Below are positions 1 to 6,527 of a DNA stretch of 14,950 bases, in pieces. A model generated the notes under the pieces. The model was not told the origin of the DNA. It saw only the letters and a program-made list of their open reading frames with translations, and made no database searches. Made by a program: the position numbers and the translations under genes. The stretch is from JACKOD01 sp041591635 (GTDB taxonomy: Bacteria > Pseudomonadota > Gammaproteobacteria > Pseudomonadales > Oleiphilaceae): positions 1 to 14,950 of the forward strand of contig JBFHRO010000067.1 of assembly GCA_041591635.1 (NCBI GenBank), given 5' to 3'. Position 1 is the first letter of the stretch. Each line of letters begins with the position of its first letter.

Positions 1-1281
1 GGTGACCAGTGTTCCTTCAACCCGGTTGAAATGAATCGCCGTGAGGTTGCGAAACAGCAAATTGGCCAGATTGCTTGCCAGCGAAAAGGCATCATCGGCG
101 GCAATATCATTATCGACCTGATCATCGATATTTACCTTGGGACTGGCCTCAAACGGCGCGCCATCGAACACGGCCACAAAGGCCGGGTTTTTGCCGGTGT
201 TGGCGCTGCGCTGATCGGTGTAACCGTAGAACTCGCTCACGGCCCACAGCAGCAGCCAGGTATCTTCAAGCGTCGAGCGGGGGTCAGTCACCTTGAGCGA
301 CTCAATGCCGTTCACGCCATTGGACTGATTTTCACTGACCGCCACCTGATGGGCAAACCAGATCGGCTTTTTGGCCGGGTCATAGGCCGGATCAAAGACA
401 GCCCCCAGCTTTTCACCGTCAAAGCCGAGCTGATTTTGCATAATCAGCAACTTGTCGATAGACAGTTCGGTCAGCACCATGCCATTAAGCCCATCGGCGG
501 CCGACACTCCCAGGCTGTGCTTGCCGTCCTGATCCATGGTGCTGGATGTCGCCTCGACTTCCTCATTGCTTTGGGTTACATGCATGCCACCGAGAAAGTC
601 CTGCGACCACATGACTTCCTTGAGCAGAATCCCGCCCACGCTGGCGGGGTTAATCACCCGCTCAAACCGGCTGGCGTCCCAGGCCAGGCTTTTGAAATTA
701 CGGTGGTACGCCGGAAACACCACCTGCTGCCTGGCCTCAACCCCTTTGGCATCAAGCGCCTCGACCTGATCCCTATTGATCACGGCGAGATCGGGCGCCT
801 GCGCCAATTCAGGCACACCGGCTTGATAAGGCAGTGACAGCGGATACATATTCAGCGGCATATCCTCGGCAGGAAAACCTACCGCCTGCGCCATTTCCCT
901 GAAACGCCCACCCAGTGCCTTGAGCTTGCCGCCACGCTTGGCATTGCGCGGCCCGTTGACCAGATGCACCCCCATGGTGGACTGGTAATTCAGGGCATAC
1001 ATGGCCTCTTCACTGTATTCATAACTCTCGATACCCGCGGCGTAATCAAAAACGGTTGGCTGATCAACCCGGTTTGGATCAAGGGTGTCCAGATCCAGCC
1101 CCAGGGCTTCGGCCAGCGGCTCGCCGGAAAGCTCAAACTCGGTATAGGCCAAAAAGGTGCTTGCGGGCTTGCAGGTTTTATCCAGCACCGTCACCTTGGG
1201 AGCCGCCTGCACCAGCGTATTGCCGGCCAGCAGCAGTGTGGCCGCGGAAATGGCCATGGCCAATGTAGAGTATCGCATCAT
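1..1281 (-). CDS. Secreted protein of unknown function, probably Fur-regulated (partial, C-terminus beyond left edge)
   Basis: I do not recognise this protein. The frame is open for 427 codons from ATG at 1281 to the window edge, where it is cut, so the C-terminus is missing. The N-terminus (MMRYSTLAMAISAATLLLAG, then NTLVQA-AP) is a typical Sec signal peptide with an AxA-like cleavage site near residue 26, so the protein is exported. The mature part seen has one cysteine (residue 37) and no CxxCH haem motif or obvious transmembrane segment. It is rich in acidic residues and contains a GPRNAKRGG stretch around residue 110. The ribosome binding site AAAGGAA (1288-1294) lies about 7 bases before the start. 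A Fur-box match at 1327-1345 suggests iron repression and so a possible role in iron or haem handling; that role is inference. A tandem ATG allows the start to be 1281 or 1278. Confidence 0.8.
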   Translation of the reverse strand, partial: MMRYSTLAMAISAATLLLAGNTLVQAAPKVTVLDKTCKPASTFLAYTEFELSGEPLAEALGLDLDTLDPNRVDQPTVFDYAAGIESYEYSEEAMYALNYQSTMGVHLVNGPRNAKRGGKLKALGGRFREMAQAVGFPAEDMPLNMYPLSLPYQAGVPELAQAPDLAVINRDQVEALDAKGVEARQQVVFPAYHRNFKSLAWDASRFERVINPASVGGILLKEVMWSQDFLGGMHVTQSNEEVEATSSTMDQDGKHSLGVSAADGLNGMVLTELSIDKLLIMQNQLGFDGEKLGAVFDPAYDPAKKPIWFAHQVAVSENQSNGVNGIESLKVTDPRSTLEDTWLLLWAVSEFYGYTDQRSANTGKNPAFVAVFDGAPFEASPKVNIDDQVDNDIAADDAFSLASNLANLLFRNLTAIHFNRVEGTLVT

Positions 1282-1326
1282 GAAAAATTCCTTTGCTCGT
1301 CAAGTTATCAGGTTATTTTTGCTAAT

Positions 1327-1345
1327 GATAATGATTCGCATTCTA
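1327..1345 (-). promoter_or_regulatory. Fur box upstream of the secreted protein gene
   Basis: Read on the minus strand, TAGAATGCGAATCATTATC matches the classical 19-bp Fur consensus GATAATGATAATCATTATC at 15 of 19 positions. On the plus strand it begins with a perfect GATAATGAT half. It lies about 45-65 bases upstream of the start at 1281, and the local sequence is AT-rich compared with its surroundings. A possible -10 element (TATCAT on the minus strand) overlaps it, which fits repression by Fe(II)-Fur. The nearest gene in the correct orientation is the one starting at 1281. Confidence 0.75.
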
Positions 1346-1406
1346 TGTCATTTTGTTACTCAACGAAAGCGCTATCAGCCTCTCGTATTTTGGCTGGCTG
1401 CCCTGC

Positions 1407-1829
1407 CTAGGGTTCGGTCAGCACCCCATCAAGCTCGGCACAGGTCTGGCGAACAGCGTCCAGCGTCCACTGGGCATCTCCCCCGGGATAATAATGATTG
1501 TGGTAAATCACATCGTTGGGACTGTGGAAGTTGGTCTTGAGCAGGATTTCTTTCATCAGTGGCTGGCCCCGAATGACATTCAGGCAACGGCTGATTCTGT
1601 TTTCAGCCGGACAGGCCCGGGCCGCAAAGGTGCCCCCCATGGAAACACAGCCGGAGCTGAAGCTTTCAAGCACCTCGGTTGCGCTTTCTGCCACCGAATA
1701 CTCGCGACACTGTCCGGCCTGCGCCACCAGGTTGCACGAAAACACCCCGGCGCCTTTAGCGGGTGCAGCATGCACCGATGGCACCGCCCCCATCGCCAGA
1801 ACAATCAGCATAAGCTCGGTTCGTTTCAT
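1407..1829 (-). CDS. Small secreted cysteine-rich protein (paralogue A)
   Basis: A 140-residue exported protein of unknown function. MKRTELMLIVLAMGAVPSVHA is a signal peptide (cleavage near residue 21-22). The mature part has six cysteines at 32, 41, 61, 73, 82 and 130, within motifs SCNL, QCREY, GCVSMGGTF, ACP, RCLN and a final QTCAELDG, plus an aromatic/His patch HNHYY (110-114). An even number of cysteines in an exported protein suggests three disulfides. The same motifs recur in the divergent gene at 2047-2586, so the two are paralogues. The GG-x-F...CP...C...YY...C layout resembles small secreted proteins I have seen annotated as hypothetical in Proteobacteria, but I cannot name a family. 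The start ATG at 1829 is preceded by GAGGTG at 5-base spacing. No function is assigned. Confidence 0.85.
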   Translation of the reverse strand: MKRTELMLIVLAMGAVPSVHAAPAKGAGVFSCNLVAQAGQCREYSVAESATEVLESFSSGCVSMGGTFAARACPAENRISRCLNVIRGQPLMKEILLKTNFHSPNDVIYHNHYYPGGDAQWTLDAVRQTCAELDGVLTEP

Positions 1830-2046
1830 TGAATCACCTCGTTTTAATCGCCAGTCAGCGCATCATAGCACCCCACCCATACCCTGCATTCACACCTGGC
1901 TGGCCCATAGGGGGTGACTTTGTGACGCCAACGGCAAAATCAACACAGTGACAGGTTTGCTCATGTTCTGATTGGCGCTTTCACGGCATCATTACCCAAG
2001 TCAAGGCGGGTATGCCGCCGCACCCGACACCACAAGGTAGTTTGTC

Positions 2047-2586
2047 ATGCTCATGCAAAAATCCCTTGCTCACAGGTTTGCCCGCCGCACGGGGATCTGG
2101 CTGATCGCCTTGCCCTTGGCAGGGGGAAATTGCCCATCGCTGCACGCCGAGCCCGGCAATGCCCTCGCCTGCAACCTCAAGGATTACTCACCCCAGTGCC
2201 GCAAGCTGATGATGATGCGACTGGGCAACACCTGGGGAGAGCGATTCGGGGTGATGGAGGGTACCAGCCTGTATTCGTGCAACCTGATACAGACTTCGGA
2301 GCAGTGTCGCGAATACCGGATGCTCACCGAGGAAGCTGCCGTCAAAACCGTGCCGTTACGCGACGGTTGCGAATCCATGGGCGGCACCTTTGCCATGACG
2401 GCCTGCCCCGAGGCCGGGCGCCTGGCGCGCTGCACCAACAACGTCTACAACGCCCACGATCCGCAGAGTGTCTACTACAGCAATCATTACTATCTCGGCC
2501 CGGTTCAGCAGTGGACATCCGAGAACATTGAGCGCGTATGTGCCAACCTCGGCGGCATACTGATCAAGGCCGCACCATCGCCCTAG
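2047..2586 (+). CDS. Small secreted cysteine-rich protein (paralogue B, with duplicated N-terminal motif)
   Basis: A 179-residue protein with a signal-peptide-like N-terminus (basic MLMQKSLAHRFARRTG, then WLIALPLAGG, cleavage plausible after LHA at residue 34). The segment from residue 77 aligns with the product of 1407-1829: SCNL, QCREY, GCESMGGTF, ACP, RCTN, SNHYY and VCANLGG, with the first four cysteine spacings nearly unchanged (8, 20, 11 and 8 residues between cysteines against 8, 19, 11 and 8). It also has an extra upstream copy of the first motif, ACNLKDYSPQCRKL at 41-54 against SCNLIQTSEQCREY at 77-90. That gives eight cysteines after the signal peptide: 42, 51, 78, 87, 108, 120, 129 and 165. 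The start is ATG at 2047, with AAGG about 8 bases upstream. The stop codon overlaps that of convergent topB. Function unknown; an extracytoplasmic disulfide-stabilised protein is the most that can be inferred. Confidence 0.85.
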   Translation: MLMQKSLAHRFARRTGIWLIALPLAGGNCPSLHAEPGNALACNLKDYSPQCRKLMMMRLGNTWGERFGVMEGTSLYSCNLIQTSEQCREYRMLTEEAAVKTVPLRDGCESMGGTFAMTACPEAGRLARCTNNVYNAHDPQSVYYSNHYYLGPVQQWTSENIERVCANLGGILIKAAPSP

Positions 2587-4544
2587 TCTGCCGATGGCCG
2601 CTTGGGCTTTGATCTTCGCCCCCGCGCTTTGGTACGGGTTTGGGCACCGGGTTTAGCCCTGCCACGCGATTCACAGGCAACGCCACGCAAGGCATCGGGC
2701 AGTTTTTGCCGGCTTTGCCCGATCAACTCACCGATCGCCACCTGCAGCGGCCCCATAAAGGCCTCATAGCTGCAGTCACGGGTGCTGATACTGTTAAGCG
2801 ATGCTTCCCAGCGGGCCGTCATGTCCGGTGTCACGGCGACCGCGGGCAGACTGGCAATCAGCGCCCGACCGGCACCCGTGGCGCGAATGCTCTTGCCGTC
2901 ACGCCGCAAAAACCCGCGTCGAAACAGCAGCTCGATGATGCCGGCACGGGTGGCTTCCGTGCCAAGTCCATCGGTATCGCGCAAAATCTTGCGCAGCGGC
3001 GGATCCTCGACGAAACGGGCGATTCCGGTCATGGCGGCCAGAAGCGTTGCATCCGTGAAAGGCAGCGGAGGCTGAGTCTGCTTTTGCAGCAACTCGCCCC
3101 GTTCGCACTGCAGTTCCTCACCCACCACCAGCTTCGGCAACTTCGGCTCCTGTGCCTCGGGATCCGCGTGCGAGCGCTCCCGGGTGGCAAACAGCGACTT
3201 CCATCCCGGCTCCAGCACCTGCCGTGCTGACGCCTTGAAGAGGCCCCCGCCACAGCGAAACTCCGCTTTGGTGTCGCTGTAGCGATAGGGTGCATGAAAC
3301 TGACACACATACTGGCGGGCAATCAATTCGTACAACTGCCCTTCGACGGCAGAAAGACGTGAGGCCGGCAGCTGGCGTTCGGTAGGAATAATGGCGTGGT
3401 GGGCCTCGACCTTTTTGTCGTCCCACGCCTTGCTGCGCCGCGTCGGGTCGGCGCCGTCACAGGCCGCCTGCAAGCCGTCGCAGTTCGCCCGGATGGCTGC
3501 CAGCACCGCGTCACGGCGGGCGTAATGATCCTCGGGCAAATGGCGGCAGTCAGAGCGCGGATAGGTAATGAGCTTGTGCCCTTCGTAAAGCGTTTGACAG
3601 GCATCCAGCACCTGCTGGGCACTCCAGCCGAAACGCCGGGCCGCTTCAATTTGCAGCGTCGAAAGGTTAAAGGGCAAGGGCGGCGGCTGGGATTGCGGCG
3701 TTTGGCTCACGGCGGTGACCTGGGCCGGCTGCCCTTCAATACGGCGCACTACGTTTTCGGCCAGCGCCCGCGAGAGCACCCGCCCTTCCTCGTCCAGATA
3801 GGGCTGGCAGGCATCGCTGGGCGACCAGCGCGCGATCACCGTTTCGCCTTGTCCGGTGCGCAGGTGTGCCAGCACCTCGTAGTAGGGTTTGCTGACAAAC
3901 TGCTCAATGCTCTCATCGCGCCTGACCACCAACCCCAGCACGGGGGTTTGTACCCGCCCGACCGATAACACCCCCTGGTAGCCCACTTGCTGACCCAGCA
4001 GGGTATAGGCGCGCGTGAGGTTGATGCCGTACAGCCAGTCGGCCCGGGCGCGGGCCAGTGCAGAGGTGGAAAGCGCGACAAAATCCCGGTTGGGACGGGG
4101 CTGTGCCAGGGCACGCGCCACGGCCGCCGGATTCAGGTCGCTGATAAGGCAGCGCTGGGTGGCGAGGCGTTTGTCACGGGGAACCTGCAAAAAGGCGAGC
4201 ACCTGATCCACCAGCAACTGGCCTTCCCGGTCAGGGTCGCCCGCATGCACCAGTACCTCGGCCTGTCGCACCAGTTGGCGCAGCACGCCCAACTGCTTGC
4301 GGGTGGCGGCTTTCTCTTGCAGTTGCCATTGCTGCGGGATAATCGGCAAATGCGCCAGCTGCCATTGCCGGTAGCGCGGGTCGTAGACCTCGGGCTCGGC
4401 CTGTTCCAGCAAATGCCCGATGCACCAGCTGACACAGTCCCCGTTGCCGGCACGGATATAGCCATCCTTGCGTTCGTGCGGGCGGGGCAGCACTTCGGCA
4501 ATGGCTCGACCAAGACTGGGTTTTTCGGCAATATAGAGCTTCAC
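2583..4544 (-). CDS. topB: DNA topoisomerase III
   Basis: Type IA topoisomerase that relaxes and decatenates DNA through a 5'-phosphotyrosine intermediate, working in replication and recombination. I place the start at GTG 4544, giving KLYIAEKPSL at the N-terminus and 653 residues, the length of E. coli TopB. With this numbering the catalytic residues fall where they do in E. coli: Glu7, the Toprim aspartates Asp103 and Asp105 (GDPDREGQ) and the active Tyr328 in LITYPRSDCRHLP. A TTG at 4553 would add three residues; neither start has a clear Shine-Dalgarno sequence. Other family motifs are SVGRVQTPVLG (194-204), PPLPFNLSTLQ (about 288-298) and GLGTEATRAGIIE in the C-terminal half. The tail is basic (KARGRRSKPKRPSAD) with no zinc-finger cysteines. 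A LexA box upstream suggests SOS control. Confidence 0.96.
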   Translation of the reverse strand: MKLYIAEKPSLGRAIAEVLPRPHERKDGYIRAGNGDCVSWCIGHLLEQAEPEVYDPRYRQWQLAHLPIIPQQWQLQEKAATRKQLGVLRQLVRQAEVLVHAGDPDREGQLLVDQVLAFLQVPRDKRLATQRCLISDLNPAAVARALAQPRPNRDFVALSTSALARARADWLYGINLTRAYTLLGQQVGYQGVLSVGRVQTPVLGLVVRRDESIEQFVSKPYYEVLAHLRTGQGETVIARWSPSDACQPYLDEEGRVLSRALAENVVRRIEGQPAQVTAVSQTPQSQPPPLPFNLSTLQIEAARRFGWSAQQVLDACQTLYEGHKLITYPRSDCRHLPEDHYARRDAVLAAIRANCDGLQAACDGADPTRRSKAWDDKKVEAHHAIIPTERQLPASRLSAVEGQLYELIARQYVCQFHAPYRYSDTKAEFRCGGGLFKASARQVLEPGWKSLFATRERSHADPEAQEPKLPKLVVGEELQCERGELLQKQTQPPLPFTDATLLAAMTGIARFVEDPPLRKILRDTDGLGTEATRAGIIELLFRRGFLRRDGKSIRATGAGRALIASLPAVAVTPDMTARWEASLNSISTRDCSYEAFMGPLQVAIGELIGQSRQKLPDALRGVACESRGRAKPGAQTRTKARGRRSKPKRPSAD

Positions 4545-4558
4545 GGCGGGCAATCAGC

Positions 4559-4578
4559 AACTGTATATAGATACAGTA
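4559..4578. promoter_or_regulatory. LexA (SOS) box
   Basis: AACTGTATATAGATACAGTA matches the E. coli SOS-box consensus TACTGTATATATATACAGTA at 18 of 20 positions. It has the invariant CTG-N10-CAG and perfect 6-bp arms CTGTAT/ATACAG (4561-4576). It ends about 15 bases upstream of the topB GTG start and lies about 130 bases upstream of the divergent phosphatase start. It is therefore well placed to repress topB and less well placed for the phosphatase gene. Confidence 0.85.
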
Positions 4579-4606
4579 GACTAGCAAGATCCATCGCCTC
4601 TGTAAA
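4578..4606 (-). promoter_or_regulatory. Possible topB promoter
   Basis: On the minus strand, TTTACA (4606-4601) and TAGTCT (4583-4578) are separated by 17 bases. The -10 is weak (3 of 6). If it is used, transcription would begin inside the LexA box, a usual position for LexA repression. This is a tentative call. Confidence 0.3.
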
Positions 4607-4706
4607 CGGCCCGGGGCTACCACGCCCGCCAAGGATCCTGCTGCCTGGCTGCCAATGGCCCGCTTCCATCATCAGGCTTCTCCCTCTGCCCTCAAAAGGA
4701 TCCGTC

Positions 4707-5534
4707 ATGCCTCGTCACACTCCGCAGGAACTGAGCATTTTCGCCATGGACATGGCCCTTCGCGCCGGCGAGCTGATTGTGCAGGAACGCAAACGCAATC
4801 AGCTCGAACACCACTACAAATCCAACGATGAGCTGGTCACCAGTGCCGATCTGAAGGTCGATGAGTTGATTGCCAAACATATTCGCAAGGTGTATCCCGA
4901 ACACCGGATTTTATCGGAAGAGGCCGATCCCGATCGCACCTACCTGCAAAACCTTGACGATCCCCTGTGGATTATCGACCCCATCGACGGCACCGTGAAT
5001 TACGCCCACGGTCACCCACAGGTGGCGGTTTCGATTGCCTACGTGGAGCAGGGTGAAGTGCAGCTGGGCGTGGTTCGCAACCCCTTTCTTGAGGAGACCT
5101 TTTGTGCGGTGCGAGGGCAACCCGCCACGCTCAACCACAACCCCCTGCAAGTCAGCGGTGAAACCCGCTTGCAAAGGGCGCTGGTTGCCACCGGCTTCCC
5201 CTATGCCAAGGACAGGCTGGCACCCATTGTGCGCCGTTTTGCCGCCACCCTGGAGCAGTGCCGCGACATTCGTCGCCTGGGATCTGCGGCGCTGGATATT
5301 TGCTGGGTCGCCGCCGGACGGCTGGATGCCTATTACGAAAGCGTCAGCCCCTGGGATTTCGCCGCTGCCCGCCTGATTGCCCGGCAAGCCGGCGCTACCT
5401 GTGGCCATTTCAGTGCCGTTCCCGCCGGGGAATCGGTGGAGTTGTGGGGAGAAGACATTCTGATCAGCACCCCGGCCCTGTTTGACCCCCTGCAGCAGTT
5501 GCTTGCAGGTGCCTCCCGGGATCAGTGCGGCTGA
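4707..5534 (+). CDS. Inositol-1-monophosphatase family protein (SuhB/CysQ-like)
   Basis: A 275-residue Mg-dependent, lithium-sensitive-type phosphatase. The family's two metal-site motifs are intact: SEEA (70-73), WIIDPIDGTVNYAHGHP with Asp91, Asp94, Gly95 and Thr96, and the C-terminal WDFAAARLIARQAGA with Trp216 and Asp217. RRLGSAALDICWVAAGRLDAY (189-209) is also typical of inositol monophosphatases. Likely substrates are myo-inositol 1-phosphate or a related small phosphate ester; the sequence does not separate SuhB-type from other IMPase-type activity, so no symbol is given. The start at 4707 has AAAAGGA 6 bases upstream, and the homology begins here although the frame is open further back into topB. 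The gene is divergent from topB across 162 bases and convergent with the next gene across 21 bases. A second, true suhB elsewhere in the genome is possible. Confidence 0.9.
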   Translation: MPRHTPQELSIFAMDMALRAGELIVQERKRNQLEHHYKSNDELVTSADLKVDELIAKHIRKVYPEHRILSEEADPDRTYLQNLDDPLWIIDPIDGTVNYAHGHPQVAVSIAYVEQGEVQLGVVRNPFLEETFCAVRGQPATLNHNPLQVSGETRLQRALVATGFPYAKDRLAPIVRRFAATLEQCRDIRRLGSAALDICWVAAGRLDAYYESVSPWDFAAARLIARQAGATCGHFSAVPAGESVELWGEDILISTPALFDPLQQLLAGASRDQCG

Positions 5535-5555
5535 CCGGCAGAGCGAGTTACCACC

Positions 5556-6374
5556 TCAGCGGGCAAGGGAAGCCGCCTCACCGGCCGCCGGGGCCGGTTG
5601 CTCGTACCGACCGGCGCGCATGTCCTCAAGATAACGCGCCAGCTCACCGGACTGGCGCATTTTGGTCAGGCCCGTATTGAAGATCTTCAGGTAGCGTTCG
5701 CTGTTGGCCGAGGTTCTGGGAAAGATCAGATGCAGCGACTTGGTGTGCAAGGGCGTGGGGTGATGAGTGAACAGCGCCTGTTCCTCGGCATTGAAAAGAC
5801 GGCGAATCATGGCGTAACCCACGTCTCTGTCTTGTGGAAACACCTGAATCCGGTGGCGCGACATGACGAGGAAATTGGTTTCATCCCGCCCCACCCGGTG
5901 TGACTGAAACACTCCCTGCTTCTCTGCGGCCTCGAACGCCTCACCGTAGTAATACCCAAGGGTCGCACCCACGTTCAACCCCTTCAGATCGGCAATGGTT
6001 TTCCAGTCGAAATCATAGCTTTTGAGATGAAAGAACACCTGCTGCCCTTCCACAATCGGCAGGCTGCAGTAAAACTCCTCCTCCCGTTCGGCTGAACAGT
6101 AATAAGGCATGGTGCCATCAAGCAGACCATCTTTGACCATCTGGTAGCCGCGCGCCCAGGGGTAGTAGCCAAACGCCGTCTCTATGCCGGCCCTGGCAAA
6201 AATGGTCTCTATCACATGGCCAATGGCGCCCTGGTGCGGGTAATCCTCGGACACATAAGGCACCCATTCGCCGGTGGCAACGCGAAAGGTCTCGGCCACA
6301 GGCATCTGGCTCCAGAGGCTGGTAAAAAACGCAAGAACGTAGGTAAACGGGCGAAAGGTGAGCAACGAATTCAT
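5556..6374 (-). CDS. Periplasmic solute-binding protein (amino-acid ABC-type, SBP_bac_3-like)
   Basis: A 272-residue exported protein. The N-terminus is a signal peptide (hydrophobic TYVLAFFTSLW, cleavage likely after VA at residue 27). The mature start, ETFRVATGEWVPYVSED, followed by GHVIETIFARAGI and DGLLDGTMPY, is the usual opening of family-3 solute-binding proteins, with DLKGLNVGATLGYYYGEAF in the second lobe. Cys93 and Cys103 could form a disulfide. The gene stands alone: no permease or ATPase gene is adjacent, so it could serve a distant transporter, or act as a sensor partner, or be an orphan binding protein. Ligand unknown. ATG at 6374 has GGGA about 5 bases upstream. An inverted repeat at 6429-6452 overlaps a candidate promoter. 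The C-terminus ends in an Ala/Pro-rich tail. Confidence 0.85.
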   Translation of the reverse strand: MNSLLTFRPFTYVLAFFTSLWSQMPVAETFRVATGEWVPYVSEDYPHQGAIGHVIETIFARAGIETAFGYYPWARGYQMVKDGLLDGTMPYYCSAEREEEFYCSLPIVEGQQVFFHLKSYDFDWKTIADLKGLNVGATLGYYYGEAFEAAEKQGVFQSHRVGRDETNFLVMSRHRIQVFPQDRDVGYAMIRRLFNAEEQALFTHHPTPLHTKSLHLIFPRTSANSERYLKIFNTGLTKMRQSGELARYLEDMRAGRYEQPAPAAGEAASLAR

Positions 6375-6428
6375 GGCGTCCCTGGTGCATGGCGATCCGG
6401 CGGGAACAACATCCTAGCAAATACGTAG

Positions 6429-6452
6429 GGCATTAACCAAGCGGCTAATGCC
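6429..6452. promoter_or_regulatory. 24-bp near-perfect inverted repeat, candidate operator
   Basis: Arms GGCATTAACC (6429-6438) and GGCTAATGCC (6443-6452) are separated by AAGC and complementary at 9 of 10 positions. Read as minus-strand RNA the odd pair becomes a G-U wobble, giving a 10-bp stem with a four-base loop. On the minus strand the repeat overlaps a candidate -35 (TTGGTT) spaced 18 bases from TAGGAT, about 55 bases upstream of the solute-binding protein gene. A repressor or activator site is the simplest reading. No T-run follows on the minus strand and only TTT on the plus, so a terminator is less likely. Confidence 0.5.
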
Positions 6453-6479
6453 TTTGCTGCTGCCGAACAGACTAGCTCG

Positions 6480-6504
6480 AAAACGGCCTGCGAGCCACAG
6501 GCCG
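6480..6504 (-). terminator. Rho-independent terminator of thiG
   Basis: Stem CGGCCTG (6484-6490) pairs perfectly with CAGGCCG (6498-6504) around a 7-base loop. On the minus strand it is followed by TTTT (6483-6480). It starts 23 bases past the thiG stop. The T-run is short, so termination may be partial. Confidence 0.6.
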
Positions 6505-6527
6505 ACGGTAGCGTGTGAAACCGCTTG

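Noticed and set aside
31..837. 268-codon plus-strand open frame
   Set aside because: It is antisense to the secreted protein gene on the minus strand, which has a signal peptide, ribosome binding site and continuous frame to the window edge; the plus-strand product has no recognisable features.
2006..2022. GGCGG-N5-CCGCC hairpin ahead of paralogue B as a leader regulator
   Set aside because: The stem is only 5 bp in GC-rich sequence and has no supporting context.
3987..4706. Upstream extension of the phosphatase reading frame into topB
   Set aside because: The extension is antisense to topB and has no family similarity, while ATG 4707 has a good ribosome binding site and is where the homology begins.
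5580..5598. Hairpin ACCGGCC-N5-GGCCGGT as a terminator between the convergent phosphatase and binding-protein genes
   Set aside because: The stem is perfect but lies within the binding-protein coding sequence and has no T-run on either strand.
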